Shown here in pieces: positions 33,545-42,386 of a stretch of DNA of 64,000 nucleotides. Made by a program: the position numbers and the translations under genes. The stretch is from Solicola gregarius (lineage in GTDB: Bacteria > Actinomycetota > Actinomycetes > Propionibacteriales > Nocardioidaceae). Position 1 is the stretch's first letter; each line of letters starts with the position of its first letter. The stretch covers positions 3,162,001 to 3,226,000 of the forward strand of contig NZ_CP094970.1 of assembly GCF_025790165.1 (NCBI RefSeq), read 5' to 3'. Below the pieces are notes generated by a model. The model made no database searches. It was not told where the DNA came from and worked only from the letters and a program-made list of their open reading frames with translations.

Positions 33545-34616
33545 GACCTTCAGAGATCCCATGCGCGTCCTCGTCATCGTGGCCAGCACCAGGCCGGGCC
33601 GGCTCGGCACGGCGATCGCCGACTGGTTCGTACGCGTCACCAAGGCCGACGCGGAGCACGGCGGGATCGCCGTCGACGTCGCCCACCTCGCGGAGCTCGA
33701 CCTACCGCTGCTGGACGAACCCGAGCATCCGTCCGAAGGCGCGTACGTGCACGAGCACACCCGCCGCTGGAGTCAGCGGGTGGCCGCGGCCGACGCGTTC
33801 GTCATGATCACGCCCGAGTACAACTACGGAATGCCGGGGTCGCTGAAGAACGCGCTCGACTTCCTCTACCACGAGTGGGCATGGAAGCCTGTGGCATTCG
33901 TCAGCTACGGCAACACGTCGGCCGGCACGCGCTCGGTGCAGATGACCAAACAGGTCGTCACGACCCTGCGGATGATGCCCATTGGTGCGACCGTCGCATT
34001 GCGCATCGCCGACAGTACGAGCGACGGCCAGGTGGTCGAGTCCATGCAGATCGAGGAGACCGCACGAGGCGTGCTCGCCGAGCTGACCAGGGTGGCTGAC
34101 GCGATGCACCCGCTGCGAGCGGACGCCGAGTCAGTCGGCGGACCGATCGACGGGTTGACCGTCGACCTGGCTCGCCCGGGCGACCTCGCGGAGGTGCTCG
34201 TACTCCAGCGCTGTTGCTGGGTCGAGGAGGCGCTCGCGAACGACACCCTCGACCTGGCACCGCTGCACGAGACGCTCGACGAGCTCCGGGAGTCGAGCAA
34301 GCAGTGGCGCCTGTGGTGCGTACGTCGGCACGGCCGGCTCATCGCGGCAGTCCGGGCGCGTGCGCACGGAGCGACGTGGATGATCGGTCGGCTGATGGTC
34401 GCGCCCGACTATGTCGGCAAGGGGATCGGCTCGTGGCTGCTCGAGTACGCCGAGCAGATGGCACCCGCCGAGGCCACCCAGTTCGCACTGTTCACCGGCC
34501 AGCGCAGCGAGCGCAACATCGGGCTGTACGAGCGCGCCGGGTACGCACTCACGTCGGCCGAGTCGATGCCGCCGCACAGCGTGTACCTCACGAAGCAGCG
34601 GGCGCTCGTCGGCTGA
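33537..34616 (+). CDS. NAD(P)H-dependent FMN reductase fused to GNAT acetyltransferase
   Basis: A 359-residue two-domain protein. Residues about 8-185 are an NADPH-dependent FMN reductase (VIVASTRPGRLGTAIADWF; PEYNYGMPGSLKNALDF). Residues about 205-355 are a GNAT fold with acetyl-CoA loop VGKGIGSWLL and SERNIGLYERAGY. I see no stop or frameshift between the halves. It faces a MarR gene with paired dyads in the promoter. ATG 33561 would place the start clear of the second dyad and is equally possible. A role in quinone or drug detoxification is inference. Confidence 0.85.
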   Translation: MSTTFRDPMRVLVIVASTRPGRLGTAIADWFVRVTKADAEHGGIAVDVAHLAELDLPLLDEPEHPSEGAYVHEHTRRWSQRVAAADAFVMITPEYNYGMPGSLKNALDFLYHEWAWKPVAFVSYGNTSAGTRSVQMTKQVVTTLRMMPIGATVALRIADSTSDGQVVESMQIEETARGVLAELTRVADAMHPLRADAESVGGPIDGLTVDLARPGDLAEVLVLQRCCWVEEALANDTLDLAPLHETLDELRESSKQWRLWCVRRHGRLIAAVRARAHGATWMIGRLMVAPDYVGKGIGSWLLEYAEQMAPAEATQFALFTGQRSERNIGLYERAGYALTSAESMPPHSVYLTKQRALVG

Positions 34617-34635
34617 TCCGAGCGTCCTCTCGGAG

Positions 34636-35496
34636 TCAGACGCCGATGGGGTGCCAGACGGTCTTCGTCTCCAGGAACGCCGTCATGCGTGTGATTCCCG
34701 GCTCGGTGCTCCAGTCGGTCTCGGACGGGCGTACGACCCGCTTGAGGTTGTCGGCCGACGCCTCTTCGAGCTCGGCGGCGAGCGTCTCGTCGGTGACGCC
34801 CGCGAGGTCGATCGCGTTGACGTCCCGGTGGGAGGCGAGCCACGGTGCGATCTCGGTCGCGTCGCCGGTGAGCACGTTGACGACGCCGCCCGGCAGGTCG
34901 GAGGTCGCGAGCACTTCCGACAGCGTGATGGCGGGCAGCGGTCGCTCGTACGAGGACACGACCACGACGGTGTTGCCGGAGACGATCGCGGGGGCGATGA
35001 CACTGACCAGCCCGAGCAGTGACGAGTCCTGCGGTGCAACGACGGCCACGACACCGGTCGGCTCGGGGGTCGACAGGTTGAAGTGCGGCGTCGACACGGG
35101 GTTCGCATTGCCGACGACCTGGGTGAGCTTGTCCGACCACCCGGCGTACCAGACCCAGCGGTCGATTGCGGCGTCGACGGCGCGCGCGGCCTGGGCGGCG
35201 GTGAGGCCTTCGGATGCCTTGACCTCGCTGATGAACTGGTCGCGGCGGCCCTCGAGCATCTCGGCTGTGCGGTAGAGGATCTGCCCGCGGTTGTACGGGG
35301 TGCGCGTCGACCAGCCGCCGAACGCCTTGCGCGCCGCGCCGACCGCATCGCGGGCGTCCTTGCGCGATGCTTGCGCCGCGTTGGCGAGGAATCGTCCCTT
35401 GGCGTCGAGCGCTTCGTACGTACGCCCCGACTCCGAGCGCGGGAACGCGCCGCCGATGTAGAGCTTGTACGTCTTGCGTACGTCGAGCCTGGCCAT
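34636..35496 (-). CDS. Aldehyde dehydrogenase-like protein lacking the catalytic domain
   Basis: A 286-residue ALDH homologue. The N-terminal NAD-binding part (about 1-235) is recognisable (YIGGAFPRSESGRTYE; PTGVVAVVAPQ; LPGGVVNVLTGDA). The catalytic domain with ELGG and the active Cys is absent, and the chain ends with an ALDH-like tail (TAFLETKTVWHP). So an internal catalytic segment of roughly 200 residues is missing. It is not frameshifted and is coupled to the full ALDH by a TGATG overlap, suggesting a conserved partner subunit and not decay (inference). Confidence 0.85.
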   Translation of the reverse strand: MARLDVRKTYKLYIGGAFPRSESGRTYEALDAKGRFLANAAQASRKDARDAVGAARKAFGGWSTRTPYNRGQILYRTAEMLEGRRDQFISEVKASEGLTAAQAARAVDAAIDRWVWYAGWSDKLTQVVGNANPVSTPHFNLSTPEPTGVVAVVAPQDSSLLGLVSVIAPAIVSGNTVVVVSSYERPLPAITLSEVLATSDLPGGVVNVLTGDATEIAPWLASHRDVNAIDLAGVTDETLAAELEEASADNLKRVVRPSETDWSTEPGITRMTAFLETKTVWHPIGV

Positions 35497-36950
35497 CAGT
35501 TGCTCTCCTCGGTGAGGTACGCGGCGAGGCCGGGCTTGCCGCCCTCGCGGCCGTACCCGGACTCCTTGTAGCCGCCGAACGGGCTGGCCGGGTCGAACTT
35601 GTTGAACGTGTTGGCCCAGACCACGCCCGCGCGCAGCTGGTTGGCGATCGACAGGATCCGCGACCCCTTCTCGGTCCAGACGCCCGCGGACAGCCCGTAG
35701 GGCGTGTTGTTGGCCTTCTCGACCGCCTCGGCCGGCGTACGGAACGTCAGCACCGACAGCACGGGCCCGAAGATCTCCTCGCGCGCGATGCGGTGCGCCT
35801 GCGTCACGCCGGTGAAGATCGTCGGCGCGAACCAGAACCCGTTTGCCGGAAGCTCGCACGGCGGTGACCAGCGCTCGGCGCCCTCGGCATCGCCGATGGC
35901 GGACAGCTCGCGAATCCGGGCGAGCTGCTCAGCGGAGTTGATCGCGCCGATGTCTGTGTTCTTGTCGAGCGGGTCGCCGACCCGCAACGTGGTCATGCGT
36001 CGCTTCAGCCGGTCGAGCAGCTCGTCGTACACCGACTCCTGGACCAGCAGCCGCGAGCCCGCGCAGCACACGTGGCCCTGGTTGAAGAAGATGCCGTTGA
36101 CGATGCCGTCGACGGCCTGGTCTACGGGTGCGTCGTCGAAGACGATGTTCGCGGCCTTGCCGCCCAGCTCCAACGTCACCTTCTTACGCGTGCCCGCGAC
36201 CGAACGCGCGATGGCCTTGCCCACGTCGGTCGACCCGGTGAAGGCGACCTTGTCGACATCCGGATGCTCGACGATCGCCTGCCCGGTCGCCCCCGCCCCG
36301 GTCACGATGTTGACGACGCCGGGCGGCAGGTCGGCCTGCTGGCACACCTCGGCGAACAGCAACGCCGTCAGGGGAGTGGTTTCGGCCGGCTTGAGTACGA
36401 CGGTGTTGCCGGCGGCCAGCGCGGGCGCGATCTTCCACGCCAGCATCATCAGCGGGAAGTTCCACGGGATGATCTGTCCCGCCACGCCGTGCGCCTTCGG
36501 GTTGGTTCCGAGGCCCGCGTACGCGAGCTTGTCGGCCCACCCGGCGTAGTAGAAGAACCACTGCGCGACGAGCGGGATGTCGGCGTCGCGGGACTCCTTG
36601 ATCGGCTTGCCGTTGTCGAGCGACTCGAGCACCGCGAACTCGCGGGCACGCTCGGCGATGATGCGCGCGATCCGGTAGAGGTACTTCGCGCGTTCGGCGC
36701 CGGGCATCCGCGACCACACCCGGGTGTACGCGCGACGCGCTGCCGCGACGGCGCGGTCGACGTCCTCGGCGTTGGCCTCGGTGACCTCGGCGAGTACCTC
36801 CTCGGTCGCCGGGCTGATCGTCTTGAAGGACGCGGCCGAAGCGCCCTCGACGAACTCGCCGCCGATGAACAGCCCGTACGAGCTCCTGATGTCGACGACC
36901 GAGCGCGACTGCGGCGCCGGTGCGTACTCGAAGATCGGTTTGTCTGCCAT
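35496..36950 (-). CDS. NAD(P)-dependent aldehyde dehydrogenase
   Basis: A 484-residue complete ALDH. Motifs are WNFPLMMLAWKIAPALAAGN, GSTDVGKAIA, catalytic Glu in LELGGKAAN, nucleophilic Cys in FFNQGHVCCAGSR and EEIFGPVLSV. ATG 36950 has GGGGAG 8 nt upstream. It lies 21 nt downstream of deoC on the same strand, so oxidation of acetaldehyde released by DeoC is the likely role. It is followed by the catalytic-domain-less paralogue. Confidence 0.94.
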   Translation of the reverse strand: MADKPIFEYAPAPQSRSVVDIRSSYGLFIGGEFVEGASAASFKTISPATEEVLAEVTEANAEDVDRAVAAARRAYTRVWSRMPGAERAKYLYRIARIIAERAREFAVLESLDNGKPIKESRDADIPLVAQWFFYYAGWADKLAYAGLGTNPKAHGVAGQIIPWNFPLMMLAWKIAPALAAGNTVVLKPAETTPLTALLFAEVCQQADLPPGVVNIVTGAGATGQAIVEHPDVDKVAFTGSTDVGKAIARSVAGTRKKVTLELGGKAANIVFDDAPVDQAVDGIVNGIFFNQGHVCCAGSRLLVQESVYDELLDRLKRRMTTLRVGDPLDKNTDIGAINSAEQLARIRELSAIGDAEGAERWSPPCELPANGFWFAPTIFTGVTQAHRIAREEIFGPVLSVLTFRTPAEAVEKANNTPYGLSAGVWTEKGSRILSIANQLRAGVVWANTFNKFDPASPFGGYKESGYGREGGKPGLAAYLTEESN

Positions 36951-36971
36951 CACAATGCTCCCCAATTGCCC

Positions 36972-37925
36972 TCAGTCGAGCGTGACGTAGTCGGGGCCGG
37001 AGTAGTGGCCCGTGAGCATCCGCTGGCGCTGCATGAGCAGGTCGTTCAGCAGGCTGGACGCGCCGAACCTGAACCAGTCGGGCGTCAACCAGTCGGGCCC
37101 GGCGATCTCGTTGACCACGACGAGGTACTTGATCGCGTCCTTGGTCGTACGAATGCCGCCCGCCGGCTTCACGCCGACCTGTCGTCCGGTCGCGGACCGG
37201 AAGTCGCGTACCGCCTCCAGCATCACCAGCGTCACCGGCAGGGTCGCGGCCGGCTGCACCTTGCCGGTGCTGGTCTTGATGAAGTCCGCTCCCGCCATCA
37301 TGGCGAGCCACGACGCGCGCCGGACGTTGTCGTACGTCTGCAGCTCGCCGGTCTCGAAGATCACCTTCAAATGCGCGTGCGTGCCGTCGGCGCGCTCGCA
37401 CGCGGCCTTGACCGCGACGATGTCGTCGTACACCCGCTGGTAATCGCCCGCCAGGAAGGCGCCCCGGTCGATCACCATGTCGATCTCGTCTGCGCCCGCC
37501 TCGACGGCCGTACGCGTGTCGTCGAGGCGGATCGACAGCGCGGCGCGGCCCGACGGGAACGCGGTCGCGACGCTTGCGACGTTGACGCCCGAGTCGCCGA
37601 GCGTCTGCTTGGCGACCGGTACGAGATCGGGGTAGACGCACACCGCGGCGGCGCGCGGACAGCTGCCGTCGGTCGGATCGGGTCGCATCGCCTTGTTCGA
37701 CAGGGCGCGCACCTTGCCCGGGGTGTCCGCGCCCTCGAGCGTCGTCAGGTCGACCATCGAGATCGCCAGGTCGATCGCGTACTGCTTGGACGTCGTCTTG
37801 ATCGACCGCCGCGAGAGGTCCGCGACACGCTCTTCGGCGCCGACCTGGTCGACGCCCGGCAACCCGGCCAGGAAACGTCGCAGCGAGTCGGCCGACCTGG
37901 TCGCCTCGTCAATCGTGGTGCTCAC
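36972..37925 (-). CDS. deoC: Deoxyribose-phosphate aldolase
   Basis: A 317-residue class I aldolase splitting 2-deoxyribose-5-phosphate into glyceraldehyde-3-phosphate and acetaldehyde. Schiff-base and active-site motifs are LKVIFETGEL and GADFIKTSTGK, with phosphate-site KPAGGIRT. It is longer than E. coli DeoC, with an N-terminal extension typical of actinobacterial forms. GTG start at 37925. Together with the ALDHs it forms the lower end of nucleoside catabolism. Confidence 0.95.
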   Translation of the reverse strand: MSTTIDEATRSADSLRRFLAGLPGVDQVGAEERVADLSRRSIKTTSKQYAIDLAISMVDLTTLEGADTPGKVRALSNKAMRPDPTDGSCPRAAAVCVYPDLVPVAKQTLGDSGVNVASVATAFPSGRAALSIRLDDTRTAVEAGADEIDMVIDRGAFLAGDYQRVYDDIVAVKAACERADGTHAHLKVIFETGELQTYDNVRRASWLAMMAGADFIKTSTGKVQPAATLPVTLVMLEAVRDFRSATGRQVGVKPAGGIRTTKDAIKYLVVVNEIAGPDWLTPDWFRFGASSLLNDLLMQRQRMLTGHYSGPDYVTLD

Positions 37926-37964
37926 TCGGCAAGTCTAGGCCGTGGCCCGTTCCGTCACCGCCGC

Positions 37965-38031
37965 CACCGTGAGCCGCACGTTCCGGAGGCGACACGCGGG
38001 CGTTTCCCACCCGAACGTGCGGCTCACGGTG
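37965..38031. repeat. 19-bp perfect inverted repeat between divergent genes
   Basis: Arms CACCGTGAGCCGCACGTTC and complement surround a 29-nt loop. It lies between deoC (start 37925, minus) and the PH-domain gene (start 38065, plus), so it cannot be a terminator for either. The head CCACCGTGAGC and the GTT-Y-YGG tail are shared with the hairpin at 31245, suggesting a dispersed palindromic repeat family. Confidence 0.75.
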
Positions 38032-38064
38032 CGTTCGCTATCGTGCATCGGGCAGAATGGCCAG

Positions 38065-38688
38065 GTGGTTTCCGAGCAGTCGACCCTCGTCGAGCGATTC
38101 AAGCCAACCATCGGTCGGTGGTGGGGCATCATCGGGCTCGCCATGGTCGCGTTCGTCGTCGTGGCCGTGGTCTCGAGCGGGTCCGACGCGGCAACGCTTG
38201 CCGTCGCCCTCGGCATCGCGCTCCTCGGCTGGGCGACGTACGCCGCGCTCGTGCGACCGACGGTGCACGCGTACGAGGATCACCTGCTGCTGCGCAACGC
38301 GGTCACCGACCTGCGCCTCCCGTGGCGCCAGATCACCGACGTGGACGTACGCCAGACCCTGTGCGTGTACACCGGCATCGACAAGCACCACGGCATCGCG
38401 GTCGGCAAGAGCGCGCGCTACCTGATGCGTGGTGAGAAGCGGGCGCAGTCGCTGATGGCCACTCCGCAGGAGGAGAAGTTCGCGTCGAGGCCGACGATGA
38501 CCGGCTCCGATGTGACCGGCATGCACTACGCCGACTACGTCACGGTTCGCATCGAGGCGCTGGCCAGGCAGCAGACCGACAAGGGCGGACTCGAGCGGGT
38601 CGAGCGGCACTGGGCCTGGCCGACGGTTCTCGTCGGCGCGGCGATGGTGGTCGTGTTCGTGGTCCTGGTCGTCGCCGCCAACCTCTGA
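38065..38688 (+). CDS. PH-domain membrane protein
   Basis: A 207-residue protein with two N-terminal transmembrane segments (about 18-38 and 43-62), a small bacterial PH-like domain (about 65-165: HAYEDHLLLRNAVTDLRLPW) and a third helix at about 183-205. Proteins of this type are widespread in actinobacteria without defined function. GTG 38065 is the first start near a plausible ribosome site. It ends 7 nt before the convergent mutase gene. Confidence 0.8.
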   Translation: MVSEQSTLVERFKPTIGRWWGIIGLAMVAFVVVAVVSSGSDAATLAVALGIALLGWATYAALVRPTVHAYEDHLLLRNAVTDLRLPWRQITDVDVRQTLCVYTGIDKHHGIAVGKSARYLMRGEKRAQSLMATPQEEKFASRPTMTGSDVTGMHYADYVTVRIEALARQQTDKGGLERVERHWAWPTVLVGAAMVVVFVVLVVAANL

Positions 38689-38695
38689 CGGGCGA

Positions 38696-40348
38696 TCACA
38701 CCTCGAGCAGGGCCGCGACGTCGGCACGTATCGCGTCGAGCCGGCCCGCGGCGGCAATCCTGGCGGCGGCGACACCCTCGACCGCGCCGGCCTCCGGCTG
38801 CACCACCGCCTCCAGATAGCACTTCAGCTTGGGCTCCGTGCCGGACGGGCGTACGACGACCCGCGCGTCCGCGGCCAGGACGAACCGGAGGCCGTTCGTG
38901 GGAGGCAGGCCGCCGTCCGGCCGGCTCAGGTCGTCGATCCGCTCGACGGCGAGGCCACCCAGCACGGCCGGGGGATCGCCGCGCAGGCGCTCCATCGCCT
39001 TGGCGATCAGGCCAAGGTCCGAGACGCGTACGGAGACCTGCCCCGTTGCGTGTACGCCGTGCTCGGCGGCGATCTCGTCGAGCCGGTCGAGCAGCGTACG
39101 TCCGTCGGCCTTCAGCCCGGCAGCCAGCTCGAGCACGCGTACGAGGGCCGAGATGCCGTCCTTGTCTCGGGCGATCTGCGGTGCGACCGCGTACCCGAGC
39201 GCTTCCTCATAGCCGTACGCGAGGCCGGGCACCCGCCCGATCCACTTGAAACCGGTGAGCGTCTCGGCGTACGGCTGGTCGTGCGCCGCGGCGAGCCGAC
39301 GAAGCAGCGTCGACGACACGATCGTGGTGGCGTACGTGCCCGCGATGCCCTTGCGTAGCGCGGCATCGGCAAGCAGCGCGCCGGTCTCGTCGCCGCTGAG
39401 CATCCGCCACCCGTGCAGGTCGGGTACGCCGACGGCGCAGCGGTCTGCGTCGGGATCGTTCGCGATCACCACGTCGGCGTCGACCGCGCGGGCGAGCGCG
39501 AGTGCGAGGTCCATCGCGCCGGGCTCCTCGGGGTTGGGGAACGCCACGGTGGGGAACTCCGGGTCGGGCGCCGCCTGCTCGGCCACCGAGTGCAGCGCGG
39601 GGAAGCCCGCCGCGTCGACGACCTGGCGTACGACGGCGTCGCCGACGCCATGCATCGCGGTGTAGGCACAGGTGAGCTCGCGCGGGCTGTCGACCAGCGC
39701 CGCGACGGCTGCGACGTACGCGTCTCGGACGGCGTCGTCGAGGTGCGGGTAGCCGGTGTCGCGCGGCAACCGGTCGACGCGTCCGACGGCCGCGATCGCG
39801 GCGGCGATGTCGGAGTCGGACGGCGGCACGATCTGGCTGCCGTCACCGAGGTACACCTTGTAGCCGTTGTCTCGTGGCGGGTTGTGCGACGCCGTGACCA
39901 TGACACCGGCGGAACAGTCCAGGTGGCGGATCGCGAACGCGAGCACCGGAGTCGGCAGTGGCTCGGGCAGCAGGTACGCGCGTACCCCGGCCGCGTGCAT
40001 GATCTCCGCGGTGTCTCGGGCGAAGACCTCCGAGTTGTGCCGGGCGTCGTAGCCGACGACGACGCTCGGATCCGTCCCGCCGTCGCGGTTCAGGTACGCG
40101 GCGAGGCCGGACGCGGCTTGCGCGACGACGACGCGGTTCATGCGGTTCGGGCCGGCACCGAGCTCGCCGCGCAGTCCGGCGGTGCCGAACTCCAGGCGCC
40201 CGGCGAACCGGTCGGCGAGGTCGGCGAGAGCGGCGTCGTCGGACCGGGCGGCATCGACCAGCGCGGTGAGCTCGGCGCGAGTCGCCGGGTCGGGGTCCTG
40301 GTCGATCCAGGTGGCCGCGGCGTCGGACAGTGCATCGTAGGACGGCAT
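38696..40348 (-). CDS. pmmB: Phosphoglucomutase/phosphomannomutase family enzyme
   Basis: A 550-residue alpha-D-phosphohexomutase. Sites in order: phosphoserine loop TASHNPPRDNGYK, metal loop NDPDADRCA, sugar-binding GDETGALLAD, and phosphate-binding RPSGTEPKLK near the C-terminus. It is the homologue of Rv3308 (pmmB), next to the purine nucleoside phosphorylase gene as in Mycobacterium. In this context conversion of (deoxy)ribose-1-phosphate to the 5-phosphate is plausible (inference). It follows punA by 56 nt on the same strand. Confidence 0.93.
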   Translation of the reverse strand: MPSYDALSDAAATWIDQDPDPATRAELTALVDAARSDDAALADLADRFAGRLEFGTAGLRGELGAGPNRMNRVVVAQAASGLAAYLNRDGGTDPSVVVGYDARHNSEVFARDTAEIMHAAGVRAYLLPEPLPTPVLAFAIRHLDCSAGVMVTASHNPPRDNGYKVYLGDGSQIVPPSDSDIAAAIAAVGRVDRLPRDTGYPHLDDAVRDAYVAAVAALVDSPRELTCAYTAMHGVGDAVVRQVVDAAGFPALHSVAEQAAPDPEFPTVAFPNPEEPGAMDLALALARAVDADVVIANDPDADRCAVGVPDLHGWRMLSGDETGALLADAALRKGIAGTYATTIVSSTLLRRLAAAHDQPYAETLTGFKWIGRVPGLAYGYEEALGYAVAPQIARDKDGISALVRVLELAAGLKADGRTLLDRLDEIAAEHGVHATGQVSVRVSDLGLIAKAMERLRGDPPAVLGGLAVERIDDLSRPDGGLPPTNGLRFVLAADARVVVRPSGTEPKLKCYLEAVVQPEAGAVEGVAAARIAAAGRLDAIRADVAALLEV

Positions 40349-40404
40349 GGGTGAAACCCTAACGACCCGCGCGTGCACTCGCGGACGGATAGGAAGCGGA
40401 ACGC

Positions 40405-41214
40405 TCAGATACGCGGCAGAACGTCCGCCAGCAGCGCGCCCATACGCGCGGCGGCCGCATTGCCCGCCTCGAGGACCTCGGCGTGGTCGAGCGGTGCGCT
40501 GCCGACGCCCGCGGCGAGGTTGGTCACCAGCGACATGCCGAGCACCTCCATCCCGGCCTCGCGCGCCGCGATCGCCTCGAGAGTCGTCGACATGCCCACC
40601 AGGCTCGCACCGAGCCGGCCGGCCATCTCGACCTCGGCCGGAGTCTCGTAGTGCGGGCCGGGGAACTGCGCGTACACGCCTTCGGCAAGCGACGGGTCGG
40701 TCTCCCGGCACAGATCGCGCAGGCGCCGCGCGTACAGGTCGGTGAGGTCGACGAAGTTCGCGCCGACGATCGGAGACGTCGCGGTCAGGTTGATGTGGTC
40801 GCGGATGAGTACGGGTGTGCCCGGAGTCCAGCTCGGGTCGAGTCCGCCGCATCCGTTGGTGAGGACGATCGCCCGGCAACCGGCGGCCGCGGCGGTACGT
40901 ACGCCGTGCACGACCGAGGAGACGCCGCGCCCCTCGTACAGATGGGTGCGGCCGAGGAAGACGAGCACGCGTCGGTCGCCCATCGGGATGGATCGGACGG
41001 TACCGCCGTGACCCGCGACCGCGGGCGCGGCGAAGCCGGGGAGATCGGCGGTCGGCAGCTCGTGCTCCGCCGCACCGAGCGCATCGGCGGCGGGCAGCCA
41101 GCCCGATCCCATCACGAGGGCGACATCGTGCTCGGCGCCGGTGATCTCGCGTAGTCGGTCGGCAGCAGAGCGGGCGGTCGCGTACGGGTCGGCGGGGGTG
41201 TGTGGAACGGTCAC
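40405..41214 (-). CDS. punA: Purine nucleoside phosphorylase
   Basis: A 269-residue trimeric-type PNP cleaving (deoxy)inosine and (deoxy)guanosine. Phosphate-site and base-site motifs are [54 protein letters not shown] and [11 protein letters not shown] 41214 is chosen, giving a standard length. It is co-directional with the mutase gene and supplies its sugar-1-phosphate. Confidence 0.95.
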   Translation of the reverse strand: MTVPHTPADPYATARSAADRLREITGAEHDVALVMGSGWLPAADALGAAEHELPTADLPGFAAPAVAGHGGTVRSIPMGDRRVLVFLGRTHLYEGRGVSSVVHGVRTAAAAGCRAIVLTNGCGGLDPSWTPGTPVLIRDHINLTATSPIVGANFVDLTDLYARRLRDLCRETDPSLAEGVYAQFPGPHYETPAEVEMAGRLGASLVGMSTTLEAIAAREAGMEVLGMSLVTNLAAGVGSAPLDHAEVLEAGNAAAARMGALLADVLPRI

Positions 41215-41258
41215 GGGCGGCAAGCCTAAACCCGCACGACGCGCGCCGCCCCACGCGG

Positions 41259-41429
41259 TCACCGACGGCGAATGCGAACGGTGCGGTGCACCTTCGACGC
41301 GTGTTGCCAACGCGTGAACGTCAGGCGGTGCTTCCGGACGGCCGGCCGCGGCAGCGTGATGGTCGCCCGGCCACCACCGAGCCGACGCCTCGCGAGAACC
41401 GTGCCATTCCCCCTCTGGACGCGCACCAC
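41259..41429 (-). pseudogene. Possible remnant of a secreted Ig-like repeat protein
   Basis: The gap of 342 bases between punA and the heme oxygenase holds a minus-strand frame. From 41429 to the TGA at 41259 it reads like the C-terminus of an actinobacterial secreted Ig-like protein ([19 protein letters not shown], then KHRLTFTRW and a basic end). It has no signal sequence or upstream domain; an in-frame stop lies near 41474. I judge it a decayed fragment, but chance resemblance in GC-rich DNA is possible. Confidence 0.3.
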
Positions 41430-41460
41430 TGTGGGCTGATGCGCGTTCCGACGTTCTGAT

Positions 41461-41479
41461 TTAGGCTTGGCTTACCTAA
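41461..41479. promoter_or_regulatory. DtxR/IdeR iron box upstream of heme oxygenase
   Basis: The 19-bp site TTAGGCTTGGCTTACCTAA matches the DtxR/IdeR consensus TTAGGTTAGGCTAACCTAA at 16 of 19 positions, keeping both TTAGG and CCTAA ends. It lies 78 bp before the heme oxygenase ATG, so iron-repressed expression is expected. Confidence 0.85.
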
Positions 41480-41556
41480 ATAGAACTGGGATGATCAGGT
41501 GTTGCCGTGCCTGGCCACGATCAGGGTGGACCACGGCCACGTCGAGGAGGAGAGCG

Positions 41557-42204
41557 ATGACCGCAGCGGTCGAGACGATGAAGCTGTCGCAGCTGGTGCG
41601 CGCCGGATCGCGCGCCGAGCACACGGCGGCGGAGTCGTCGGACTTCGTCGCGCGGCTGTTGGACGGACGAGCCGGGCGAGACGAGTACGCCGCGTACGTA
41701 CGTCGGCTCGCCGAGGTGTACGACGCGCTCGAGTCCGTCGGCCGTGCCCATGCCGACGATCCGATGGTCGGGGTGGTCGTCGATCCGCTCCTCGAGCGCG
41801 GTGATGCCCTGGCGGCGGATCTCGCTCACTGGGTCGGCCCGGATTGGCGCGCGACACCGCTGGACAGCCCGGCGACGGCTGCATACGTCGACCGGATCCG
41901 TACTGCGACGGCGGAATGGGGCGGGCTGTACATCGCGCACCACTACACGCGCTATCTCGGAGACCTGTCCGGAGGCCAGGCGATCGGGCGGGTCGTCGCC
42001 CGCACGTACGACCTGCCGAGCGGTGTCGGCACCGCGTTCTACGCGTTCTCGGGAATCCCGAAACCCAAGCCCTACAAGGATGCGTACCGCACTCGGCTCG
42101 ACGCACTGCGCCTCAGTGAGGTCGACAAGCAGCGGATCGTCGGCGAGGTCAAGCGCGCGTTCCGGCTGAACGAAGCGATCTTCGCCGAACTGGCAGCCCG
42201 CTGA
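41557..42204 (+). CDS. Biliverdin-producing heme oxygenase
   Basis: A 215-residue heme oxygenase of the HO-1/HmuO fold that opens heme to biliverdin, CO and Fe2+. The proximal histidine lies in RAEHTAAE (about His22), and the distal-helix glycine motif is YLGDLSGGQAIGR. The ATG at 41557 follows GAGGAGGAGAG. An iron box at 41461 indicates induction under iron limitation, matching a role in heme iron acquisition. No heme transporter is adjacent. Confidence 0.95.
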   Translation: MTAAVETMKLSQLVRAGSRAEHTAAESSDFVARLLDGRAGRDEYAAYVRRLAEVYDALESVGRAHADDPMVGVVVDPLLERGDALAADLAHWVGPDWRATPLDSPATAAYVDRIRTATAEWGGLYIAHHYTRYLGDLSGGQAIGRVVARTYDLPSGVGTAFYAFSGIPKPKPYKDAYRTRLDALRLSEVDKQRIVGEVKRAFRLNEAIFAELAAR

Positions 42205-42386
42205 GGGTCGGTCGCCAAGCCTTGCGGATCCGCACCTTTTGATCCGTTACGGCGCCGTCGGCTGAGGTACGTGGGTGGTGACGGACGCCGTGACGGACCA
42301 AGAGCTAGGCGCCGCGGTGATTGCCGTTCGCTCCTGCAACATTGGAGCCCGGGCCCTTCGGCAGAGGCTTTCGGTTCCGTGCACTT

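Noticed and set aside
38696-41254. A giant mutase with an 300-residue N-terminal extension
   Set aside because: The extension is the out-of-frame reading of punA; the mutase start at 40348 matches its family.
42205-42386. Regulatory RNA between heme oxygenase and lpdA
   Set aside because: Only a 6-bp dyad (CGGATC/GATCCG) with a 10-nt loop is present; the gap lies between gene ends and matches no RNA family I know.
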